Below are positions 7,116 to 11,964 of a DNA stretch of 11,964 nucleotides, in pieces. The notes under the pieces are model-generated. The model saw only the letters and a program-made list of their open reading frames with translations, did not search any database and had not been told where the DNA came from. Numbering within the stretch: the stretch's first letter is position 1; the number at the start of each line of letters is the position of its first letter. The DNA is from Candidatus Caccousia avistercoris. GTDB lineage: Bacteria > Bacillota > Clostridia > Oscillospirales > Acutalibacteraceae. The position numbers were made by a program, and so were the translations under genes. The stretch spans positions 1 to 11,964 of the forward strand of contig DVMK01000026.1 in assembly GCA_018715025.1 (NCBI GenBank), given 5' to 3'.

Positions 7116-7775
7116 GTGAAACCGAAAATGATGTTGAAAATCTTCGTGGATCTGGGAATGACCGTCCTTCTCATGCTGCTGATGGCCTTTGAGCTGATTG
7201 GACAGACGGCCCATGAGTGGATCGGAGCAGGGCTGTTTCTGTTGTTCCTGCTGCACCATATCCTGAACTGGAATGGGAGCAGAAGCCTTTTTCGGGGAAG
7301 CTGCACCCCCGTGCGCATGCTGCAGGCCTTGTTGACCGCGCTGGTGCTTTTGACCATGCTGGGGTCGCTTGTCAGCGCTGTGCTGATTTCCCGGGAAGTA
7401 TTCGCCTTTCTTCCCATTCAGGGTGGGCGCGCTTTGGGGCGCTCCCTGCACATGCTCTGCGCTTATTGGAGCTTTGTGTTTTTATCCCTCCTGGGATTCC
7501 ACTGGAACATGATTCTGGGCATGGCGAGGAAACTGGTGAAAGGGGATTCCCGCATCCGCAGGGCGGCGCTCTCCCTTCTGGGAGCCTGCACGGCCGCGTA
7601 TGGCGCATACGCTTTGTTCCACCGGAACATTCCCAGTTACCTGTTCCTGCAGACCCAGTTTGTGTTTTTCGATTTTGAAGAACCCCTTGTTTTCTTTTTC
7701 CTGGATTATCTGGCGGCTATGGGACTGTTCGTCTGGCTGGGCCACCTTCCGGCAAAGGGAGCGCGGCGGCTGTAG
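7116..7775 (+). CDS. DUF4405-family integral membrane protein
   Basis: A 219-residue membrane protein with about six helices (roughly 7-28, 35-51, 66-92, 110-135, 148-167, 190-208). The family pattern is recognisable: an early helix followed by AHEWIGAGLFLLFLLHHILNW, then LHMLCAYWSFVFLSLLGFHW. Repeated membrane histidines (H33, H47, H48, H112, H129) are like those of haem-b-binding cytochrome-type families, so an electron-transfer role is possible but unproven. The start is GTG 7116 with GGAGG at 7103-7107, 8 bases away; ATG 7128 is an alternative. No clear promoter is seen in the 99 bases upstream, so it may be read through from the esterase gene. DUF4405 genes often neighbour flavodoxin and aldo/keto reductase genes in gut Firmicutes, which fits this cluster. 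Confidence 0.82.
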   Translation: MKPKMMLKIFVDLGMTVLLMLLMAFELIGQTAHEWIGAGLFLLFLLHHILNWNGSRSLFRGSCTPVRMLQALLTALVLLTMLGSLVSAVLISREVFAFLPIQGGRALGRSLHMLCAYWSFVFLSLLGFHWNMILGMARKLVKGDSRIRRAALSLLGACTAAYGAYALFHRNIPSYLFLQTQFVFFDFEEPLVFFFLDYLAAMGLFVWLGHLPAKGARRL

Positions 7776-7849
7776 TGGAAGAAGGTGCGCCGGTGAAAGC
7801 TCTCCGCTTCACAGCAGAAAGGCCTTGCCCAATGCCTGCATGAAACGAC

Positions 7850-7904
7850 AAAAGCGCCTGGGGGATGGCAGGCAAACCAGTCTGCCGCCCCTCCTGGCGC
7901 TTTT
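7850..7904. terminator. Bidirectional terminator between convergent genes
   Basis: AAAAGCGCC (7850-7858) pairs with GGCGCTTTT (7896-7904). Inner arms GGGG/CCCC and GGCAG/CTGCC extend the stem around a loop containing AAACCA. T runs at either end serve the DUF4405 gene on the plus strand and the DUF2200 gene on the minus strand. The stretch 7776-7849 before it holds nothing recognisable. Confidence 0.8.
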
Positions 7905-7927
7905 CAAGGGAACCCTCCGGCCCCGTT

Positions 7928-8278
7928 CTATTTCCGCAGAATTTTTTCCATAGGTTTCCCTTTTGCCAGCTCGTCGATCAGCTTATCCAGGTAACGGATT
8001 TCCCGCATCAGCGGTTCCTCCACCTCTTCCACCCGGACCCCGCAGACAACTCCCTTAATGGCTGTCCTGTTCGGGTTAAGCTGGGGCGCGCTGCGGAAGA
8101 AGTCCCCATAGCACGTCTGGGCCGCCAGGCAGGCCTCCAGCTGCTGCTGGCTGTAGCCGGTAAGCCAGCGGATAATTTCGTCCACCTCGTCTTTGGTCCG
8201 GCCTTTCTTCACCGCCTTGTTCACCAGCAGCGGATAAATGTCGGAAAGCTTCATCTGGTACACTTTTTCGCTGTTCAT
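7928..8278 (-). CDS. DUF2200 family protein
   Basis: A 116-residue soluble protein with no signal or membrane segment. It matches the DUF2200 pattern almost throughout: KVYQMKLSDIYPLLVNKA, KKGRTKDEVDEIIRWLTGYS (about 24-43), APQLNPNR (64-71) and the highly conserved end GVVCGVRVEEVEEPLMREIRYLDKLIDELAKGKPMEKILRK. The function of the family is unknown. Length is normal. The ATG overlaps the stop of the upstream DUF1905 gene by 4 bases (ATGA), so the two are translationally coupled and likely work together. Confidence 0.9.
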   Translation of the reverse strand: MNSEKVYQMKLSDIYPLLVNKAVKKGRTKDEVDEIIRWLTGYSQQQLEACLAAQTCYGDFFRSAPQLNPNRTAIKGVVCGVRVEEVEEPLMREIRYLDKLIDELAKGKPMEKILRK

Positions 8279-8574
8279 CGCAATTCCTCCCGTTTGCGCC
8301 GGACTGTCACCGCTACGGAATCGCCGGCCTGCTTGCCAATCTTTTTCCGGATGTCTTTTCGGATCCCGAGAATATAGCAGATGGAGCCATCCTGGTTTTT
8401 CACGCCCATATTGACAATGCTGCCTGTGTAGGGGACCCCGTCGAAGGAAGCCTCCACCTTGACCCGTCCGGCGCCGAATTCCCTGCGGACGTCATAAGGG
8501 AAACGGATGAACGCCCCGTCCTGATCCGGTACCGCCTCAATCACCGCTTCAAATTCATATACCTTCTCTTCCAT
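8275..8574 (-). CDS. DUF1905 domain protein
   Basis: A 99-residue soluble protein made of one DUF1905 domain, predicted as a small beta-barrel: YEFEAVIEAVPDQDGAFIRFPYDVRREFGAGRVKVEASFDGVPYTGSIVNMG, then ICYILGIRKDIRKKIGKQAGDSVAVTVRR. In other bacteria this domain can be fused to a YdeI-like domain; here it stands alone. Its biochemical role is unknown. ATG 8574 follows AGGAGG with 7 bases between. First gene of a two-gene unit with DUF2200, with its own promoter at 8642-8670. Confidence 0.9.
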   Translation of the reverse strand: MEEKVYEFEAVIEAVPDQDGAFIRFPYDVRREFGAGRVKVEASFDGVPYTGSIVNMGVKNQDGSICYILGIRKDIRKKIGKQAGDSVAVTVRRKREELR

Positions 8575-8641
8575 CAGCGTCCCTCCTGTGCAGGGCGCAG
8601 GGTTCCGGTCTTTCTCCAGCCCCTGCGAAAGGTTATCCCAA

Positions 8642-8670
8642 ATTTTAACATATTCCTGTCAGAAAAGCAA
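8642..8670 (-). promoter_or_regulatory. Promoter of the DUF1905-DUF2200 pair
   Basis: On the minus strand, TTGCTT (8665-8670), a 17-base spacer and TAAAAT (8642-8647). The leader to the DUF1905 start is about 60 bases. Confidence 0.7.
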
Positions 8671-8820
8671 CGCGCAGAACGTGCCTGGATCGCACCCTGC
8701 CAGAAGGGAAGGTCAGCCGGAACGCCTCCTCAGTTTCCGCGGAAAAGGCGGGCGCTTTGTTTTTCAGGAAGCAGAGGCGCAGGGCGGCGCTTCCAGCGGC
8801 CAATTTTTTGTGATTTTCTA
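8671..8820. other. Spacer between the DUF1905 promoter and the tRNA promoter
   Basis: Intergenic stretch between two divergent promoters. I see no credible gene, structured RNA or repeat in it. A T-rich run (8801-8830) leads into the tRNA promoter. Confidence 0.5.
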
Positions 8821-8849
8821 TTGCTTTTTTGAAAAGAATCGTATATAAT
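8821..8849 (+). promoter_or_regulatory. Promoter of tRNA-Leu
   Basis: TTGCTT (8821-8826), a 17-base spacer and a perfect TATAAT (8844-8849). The 5' leader before the mature tRNA would be about 70 bases. Confidence 0.8.
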
Positions 8850-8926
8850 ACTTTATGCTATCCGTTTGTACAGGGAAAATTCACAATTTTCCTGCCGGCT
8901 TAAAACGGAAGCGAAGCAATCATTAT

Positions 8927-9013
8927 GCCGGTGTGATGGAATTGGCAGACGTAGTGGACTCAAAATCCACCGGTGGCGACACCGTGCCGGTTCGAGTCCG
9001 GCCACCGGCACCA
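8927..9013 (+). tRNA. tRNA-Leu (anticodon CAA)
   Basis: Class II tRNA of 87 bases including an encoded CCA. The acceptor stem GCCGGTG (8927-8933) pairs with CACCGGC (9003-9009), then discriminator A and CCA. The D-arm contains the leucine-type TTGGCAGAC. Anticodon stem GTGGA/TCCAC encloses loop CTCAAAA, placing CAA at positions 34-36, which reads UUG. A long variable arm follows, then the T-arm with GGTTCGAGTCC. It has its own promoter and terminator, so it is an isolated transcription unit. Leucine tRNA genes are frequent insertion targets for integrative elements, and one lies directly downstream. Confidence 0.97.
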
Positions 9014-9020
9014 AACCCAT

Positions 9021-9069
9021 ATAATCCGAACCCATTTCCAATCGGTGAAGGGTTCGGATTATTGCTTTT
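9021..9069 (+). terminator. Terminator of tRNA-Leu
   Basis: A perfect 13-base stem, ATAATCCGAACCC (9021-9033) with GGGTTCGGATTAT (9050-9062), followed by TGCTTTT. It starts 7 bases after the tRNA CCA. Confidence 0.85.
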
Positions 9070-9170
9070 CTTTGACCGCTACGAAAGCACCTATTTCCGC
9101 AACGGGGTGCGGCGCAGGCCAACCTCCAAACCGCGAGGTCCCCGGAAGAAGAAAGCAGCCCCATAAACGC
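9070..9170. other. Unassigned gap; probable location of the element's left boundary
   Basis: Between the tRNA terminator and the terminator of the mobilisation genes there is no credible gene. A short ACCTC/GAGGT pairing occurs at 9122-9139. If the mobilisation genes are an insertion, its left end should lie here or in the tRNA, but no attachment-site repeat is identifiable inside this window. Confidence 0.35.
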
Positions 9171-9214
9171 AAAAAGGGCGGGCGCAGCCGTGTCACGGTG
9201 CGCCCGCCCTTTTT
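9171..9214. terminator. Bidirectional terminator closing the mobilisation operon
   Basis: A 16-base perfect stem: AAAAAGGGCGGGCGCA (9171-9186) with TGCGCCCGCCCTTTTT (9199-9214). The loop GCCGTGTCACGG can itself pair CCG/CGG. It has a T run in both directions and sits 4 bases past the stop of the small minus-strand gene. Confidence 0.9.
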
Positions 9215-9218
9215 GTCC

Positions 9219-9398
9219 TCACTCTGCCTTGCCCTCCTGTCCCTCCGCTTCCCGCTGCTTCTTCCATTCAGCAAATTCCCGCTGGCCTTCCTCGCTCTCG
9301 TAGAAAGCAAGGATGTCCGGCATGATACAGCGGGCTATTGCCTCGATCTTGTGCTGGGGGATGTCGGTATTGTTGATCAGCTTTTTCCTTCTTCCCAA
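9219..9398 (-). CDS. Small conserved protein of the mobilisation module
   Basis: A 59-residue hydrophilic protein (MGRRKKLINN, then DIPQHKIEAIARCIMPDILAFYESEEGQREFAEWKKQ). It starts basic and ends in a charged, probably helical tail. Function unknown; small proteins of this look follow MobV relaxases in gut Clostridia elements. The start is TTG 9398, with GGAGG 5 bases before it. The frame also continues to another TTG at 9419, but that one would place the GGAGG inside the coding region. It begins 28 bases after the relaxase stop, in the same operon, and ends at a strong terminator. Confidence 0.7.
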   Translation of the reverse strand: MGRRKKLINNTDIPQHKIEAIARCIMPDILAFYESEEGQREFAEWKKQREAEGQEGKAE

Positions 9399-9426
9399 AT
9401 TTACCTCCGTGTTTCTCAAGATTTTG

Positions 9427-10386
9427 TTACCGCTGGTGGCCCCTGTCCCTCTTTTGCTGCCGCTGCTGCTCCTTCAACGCCTGCCGCACCTCCGGGGGTA
9501 TGCTCTGGACAAACCGCCGGAGCTGTTCATTCTCCTTTTGCAGCGCAAGCACCTCCATCTGCTTGTGTATGCTCTTTTCACTGTTGACCTTCTCTTTCAA
9601 CCCCCTGTTCTCCTGCGTCAGATAGTCTATGGTGGCCTGATACTTCTGCATCTGCCCCAGATGCCTTTCCAGCCGGGCGAAGTACGGCCCCACCATCTCC
9701 AGTATCTCGTCCCGCTTCTTCCCCGCGTTCATCACCCCTATCTCCGACACCGCCTTTTCAATCGTCCTCTGCTGCCTGACCAGGCGGACGGATTGCTTGA
9801 ACAGCCATGTGGGGATGTGTTTCCGCTTGGTGACAAGGGCGCTCTCGCCCCGCTTGAGGACGGGGAACGCCTTTTTCATGTGGGCGTGGAACTCGTCCTG
9901 CCATTGTGAGAGTTGTGCCCGGTTGCCCAAAATCTCCTTGGCGGACAGCCGCCCGTCCTCCGTGATGGGGGTGAAGCACAGGTGGAGGTGGGGCGTTTTC
10001 TCGTCCATGTGTACCACGGCGGAGAAGATGTTGCCCCGGCCCACCTTCTTTTCCATGAAGGCCACCGCCTCCGTGAAGTAGGCCTGTACCTCCTGTCTGC
10101 TCCGGCCCGTGAAGAACTCCGGGCTGGCGGTGATGAGGGTGTCCACGAACATGGTGCTGTCCTTCCGGGTGCGGCACCCCGCCGCTTTGATGCGGCTGTC
10201 TATCTCCCGCCGGTATCTCTGTACGGGACGGATGATGTGGAAGTTGTCTTTGCTTTTGCTGGTGTCGATGTCCGGGTTGCTGGCGTACTGCTCCTTGGTG
10301 CGCTCGTGGTGGGCCTCCAGCGCCCCAGCCGGCCCCGCCTTGTGTTTGGCGAAGCGTAAGATCGCGTGCTGGGCTTTTTGTGCCAT
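9427..10386 (-). CDS. MobV-family relaxase (Mob/Pre plasmid recombination protein)
   Basis: Nicks DNA at an origin of transfer and leads the strand during conjugation; cytoplasmic. The 319-residue protein has the Mob_Pre domain in its first 220 or so residues. The EAHHER motif (H26) aligns with the H-x-E-R around the catalytic histidine of MobM from pMV158. SNPDIDTSKSKDNF (about 36-49) and the metal-binding HMDEKTPHLHL (H126, H133, H135) follow. From about 235 to 312 the protein is charged and probably coiled-coil, as in relatives. ATG 10386 is preceded by AAAGGAG with 4 bases between and gives the usual start MAQKAQHAILRFAKHK. An upstream in-frame ATG at 10410 lies at the edge of a hairpin and is less likely. 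It follows the Cys-rich gene by 142 bases. No type IV secretion genes are visible, so mobilisation may depend on a helper. Confidence 0.92.
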   Translation of the reverse strand: MAQKAQHAILRFAKHKAGPAGALEAHHERTKEQYASNPDIDTSKSKDNFHIIRPVQRYRREIDSRIKAAGCRTRKDSTMFVDTLITASPEFFTGRSRQEVQAYFTEAVAFMEKKVGRGNIFSAVVHMDEKTPHLHLCFTPITEDGRLSAKEILGNRAQLSQWQDEFHAHMKKAFPVLKRGESALVTKRKHIPTWLFKQSVRLVRQQRTIEKAVSEIGVMNAGKKRDEILEMVGPYFARLERHLGQMQKYQATIDYLTQENRGLKEKVNSEKSIHKQMEVLALQKENEQLRRFVQSIPPEVRQALKEQQRQQKRDRGHQR

Positions 10387-10528
10387 GGAACTCCTTTCCC
10401 ATCCCTCCATCGCTGAGGGATGATGTGATGTAGAAAAGTTGAGCCGTTTTTCGAGGGGAGGATAGAAACATACGGGGGCAGGAAAAAACAGGACCCGGAG
10501 GCCCTGATTTCCCTTGCCTTTTCACCCC
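10387..10528 (-). promoter_or_regulatory. Relaxase leader with hairpin; possible oriT region
   Basis: CATCCCTC (10400-10407) pairs with GAGGGATG (10415-10422) around a 7-base loop, directly upstream of the relaxase ribosome site (10391-10397 read on the minus strand). Further upstream lie a C-run (TGCCCCCGTATG on the minus strand) and a T-run. MobV elements usually carry oriT just before the relaxase gene, so this is the natural place to look; I do not recognise a nick site. No good promoter is visible here. Confidence 0.35.
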
Positions 10529-10942
10529 CTACTTTTCTACTCCCGCCCTCCGTTTCCGGGCGTAATCGGCCTTCTGCCGCCGCTGCACCGCCGCCCGGCA
10601 GGCGGGGCAGTATTTGGCGTTGTTGGAGGCGGAGGAAAAGGCCCGCCCGCAGACCGCGCAGCGCCTCCCTGCCGCCTGCCGGAACACTTCCGCCTCCAGC
10701 CCTCTGCCCGCCTCGTCCTTTAGCAGCACATGGCGGAAGAACTTACAGCAGACGGAATAAGAAATGCTCTGGGGGCAGGCCACTTCCTCGCCCCTGTCCA
10801 GATACAGGCAGTTGCCGCTGTCGTAGTAGCTGCACCGCTCCCGGATGAGCCGCACCGCCTCCCGGCGCTGCTTTGCGTCCATACGGTACAGGGAACCGTT
10901 CGCCCGCCGCTCCACGGGCGGCAACTCTTTGATATGGAACAT
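10529..10942 (-). CDS. Cysteine-rich VLP-domain protein
   Basis: A 137-residue probable zinc-binding protein. The first part carries C37, C45, C56, C65 and C66 (RCSYYDSGNCLYLDRGEEVACPQSISYSVCCKFFRHVLL), the pattern of the Cys_rich_VLP family, with VLL where many members have VLP. The second part is a zinc ribbon: CAVC (95-98) and CPAC (112-115), in the style RRCAVCGRAFSSASNNAKYCPACR, followed by a basic tail that could touch nucleic acid. Family function is unknown, but these genes regularly sit next to MobV relaxases in Clostridia elements. ATG 10942 is chosen since GGAAGG lies 5 bases before it; an in-frame GTG at 10948 is too close to that site. It lies behind the terminator at 10971-11007. 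Confidence 0.82.
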   Translation of the reverse strand: MFHIKELPPVERRANGSLYRMDAKQRREAVRLIRERCSYYDSGNCLYLDRGEEVACPQSISYSVCCKFFRHVLLKDEAGRGLEAEVFRQAAGRRCAVCGRAFSSASNNAKYCPACRAAVQRRQKADYARKRRAGVEK

Positions 10943-10970
10943 TTTCACCTTCCTTCCGGTTTTGGGCGTG

Positions 10971-11007
10971 AAAAAGCCACGCCTGCCGTGTCCGGCCTGC
11001 GTGGCTT
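10971..11007 (-). terminator. Terminator overlapping the stop codon of the sigma-like gene
   Basis: On the minus strand AAGCCACGC (11007-10999) pairs with GCGTGGCTT (10982-10974) and TTTTT follows down to 10971. Inside the loop GCCG/CGGC can pair. The first base of the stem is the last base of the TGA stop at 11009-11007, so the hairpin starts within the coding end. It separates the regulator from the Cys-rich and relaxase genes. Confidence 0.75.
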
Positions 11008-11846
11008 CACCGCCCTGCTTCTTGGATGAACCGCTTCTTCACCGCCTCCATCCGCTTGATGACCCCGCTATGGGTCTTGTACCCCAGCCTGTCCGCGATC
11101 TCCTCATAGGTGTACCCCTCCACCCGCAACTCCAAAATCGCCATATCCTTTTTGGACAGGGTGGCCTTGAACCGCTGGCAGAAGTCCTCCGCCTCCACCC
11201 GCTCCGTGAAGTCCCCCTCCGGGGCGGGCAGGGAATGGATGCTGCTGCCCTCGTCCTCCATACATCCCTCCAGCGAAACGGTCTGCACCCGTTTTGACCG
11301 GGTGTGGTACCACTTGCGGAGGAAGTCCCTGCGGACATTGGTGTCCCACTTCTCAAAGTCCTCGTCGCAGGGCATCTCCCGCACGACTTCCAGCACCGGC
11401 CCCCAGCCCTGCTCCTCGATGGCCTGCTCCACCACCTGCTTCATCACTGCGCGCACATCCTCCGGGTCAAAGAAGGGTATCTCGAAGTCCGGGGGCAAGG
11501 CAAAGAGGGCCTGTACGCCCCAGCCCCGCACCTGTTCCACCCCTTTGGCCCACAGGGGCAGGGCGTAGGCCAGCCGCCACACGGGGGAGAAGCCCGTGTA
11601 GTGCTCTTTCCAGCCGCCGAAGCCGAAGTGGGGGAAGGCCAGCGAGGCCACGGCGTCCATGGCCTCGTTCAGGAATGCGTCGCTCAGGATGACTTCCGCC
11701 CATTCGGGGGAGGCGTTCAGGGCGCCCATGCTCCGGGGCAGCCTGCGGAGGGTGGGGAAGCGGGAGAGCAAGTCCGGTGGGAGCATATATACGAGGGGCA
11801 GGTAGCGGACGGGGCTGTCGTAGGGGAACTGATAGACAGTGGACAT
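11007..11846 (-). CDS. Sigma-70 region-4-like regulator of a mobile element
   Basis: A 279-residue soluble protein. The end (228-275: LSKKDMAILELRVEGYTYEEIADRLGYKTHSGVIKRMEAVKKRF) is a helix-turn-helix of sigma-70 region 4 type, so it should bind DNA or RNA polymerase. The segment before it (NVRRDFLRKWYHTRSKRVQTVSLE) resembles sigma-like regulators of clostridial integrative elements. The N-terminal 160 or so residues (MSTVYQFPYDSPVRYLPLVYMLPPDLLSRFPTLRRLPRSMG onward) are rich in Trp, Phe and Pro and match no domain I know; they do not look like sigma region 2. ATG 11846 is preceded by AAAGGAGG with 8 bases between. The frame is open to 11951 but that extension has no ribosome site and covers the promoter. 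Likely a regulator of the element; target unknown. Confidence 0.8.
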   Translation of the reverse strand: MSTVYQFPYDSPVRYLPLVYMLPPDLLSRFPTLRRLPRSMGALNASPEWAEVILSDAFLNEAMDAVASLAFPHFGFGGWKEHYTGFSPVWRLAYALPLWAKGVEQVRGWGVQALFALPPDFEIPFFDPEDVRAVMKQVVEQAIEEQGWGPVLEVVREMPCDEDFEKWDTNVRRDFLRKWYHTRSKRVQTVSLEGCMEDEGSSIHSLPAPEGDFTERVEAEDFCQRFKATLSKKDMAILELRVEGYTYEEIADRLGYKTHSGVIKRMEAVKKRFIQEAGR

Positions 11847-11897
11847 GGAAGCGGCCTCCTTTCTGAAATCAATCTGCCTGCAATATTTTACGACACA

Positions 11898-11926
11898 AGT
11901 ATATACCAAATGTTCCACAACGGCAA
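11898..11926 (-). promoter_or_regulatory. Promoter of the sigma-like gene
   Basis: On the minus strand TTGCCG (11921-11926), a 17-base spacer and TATACT (11898-11903). Transcription would begin near 11891, about 45 bases before the ATG at 11846. The end of the window also holds a small GCCA/TGGC palindrome at 11947-11958. Confidence 0.65.
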
Positions 11927-11964
11927 GATTTTTTCGTCTGAAGCACGCCATGTCTGGCTGTCCC

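Noticed and set aside
6114..7451. Long minus-strand open frame opposite the esterase and DUF4405 genes
   Set aside because: It spans two well-supported genes and their gap, with no recognisable domain; it is a by-product of codon use on the other strand.
1..11964. CRISPR array, insertion sequence or phage genes
   Set aside because: No regularly spaced repeats, transposase, integrase or phage structural genes were seen on either strand.

Overview
The window looks like a G+C-rich, low-oxygen Firmicute of the gut Clostridia (Oscillospiraceae/Ruminococcaceae type). The reasons are strong AGGAGG ribosome binding sites, clean TTGNNN-17-TATAAT promoters, a clostridial-style short SerA, and a MobV/Cys-rich-VLP mobilisation module typical of gut Clostridia. 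The assignment is an inference from protein style; no species can be named.

Layout. (1) 45-2303, minus strand: the serC-serA serine-biosynthesis operon, driven by a near-consensus promoter at 2379-2407. (2) 2597-5366, plus strand: a zinc-uptake ABC operon (binding lipoprotein, ATPase, permease) behind a strong promoter with a Fur/Zur-like palindrome at the predicted transcription start, closed by a textbook terminator at 5335-5366. (3) 5443-7775, plus strand: an aldo/keto reductase whose C-terminus is replaced by what looks like the tail of a flavodoxin; a translationally coupled lipoprotein esterase; and a six-helix DUF4405 membrane protein. (4) 7850-7904: a bidirectional terminator facing a minus-strand pair of small overlapping genes, DUF1905 then DUF2200, with their own promoter at 8642-8670. 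(5) 8821-9069, plus strand: a tRNA-Leu(CAA) gene with its own promoter and terminator. (6) 9171-11964, minus strand: part of a mobilisable or conjugative element. It reads in transcription order as a sigma-factor-like regulator, a terminator overlapping that gene's stop codon, a cysteine-rich VLP protein, a MobV relaxase, a 59-residue protein and a final terminator. The element's recombinase and far end are not in the window.

How the parts work together. SerC and SerA supply two of the three steps from 3-phosphoglycerate to serine. The zinc operon is complete in itself, and its ATPase carries an unusual cysteine-rich N-terminal extension. The tRNA-Leu next to the mobilisation module is a plausible insertion landmark, but no attachment-site repeat can be seen. 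The observations most worth following are the apparent reductase-flavodoxin junction, the cysteine-rich ATPase leader, and the layout of the mobilisation module with its stop-codon-overlapping terminator and pre-relaxase hairpin. I did not find a convincing wholly new multi-gene system.
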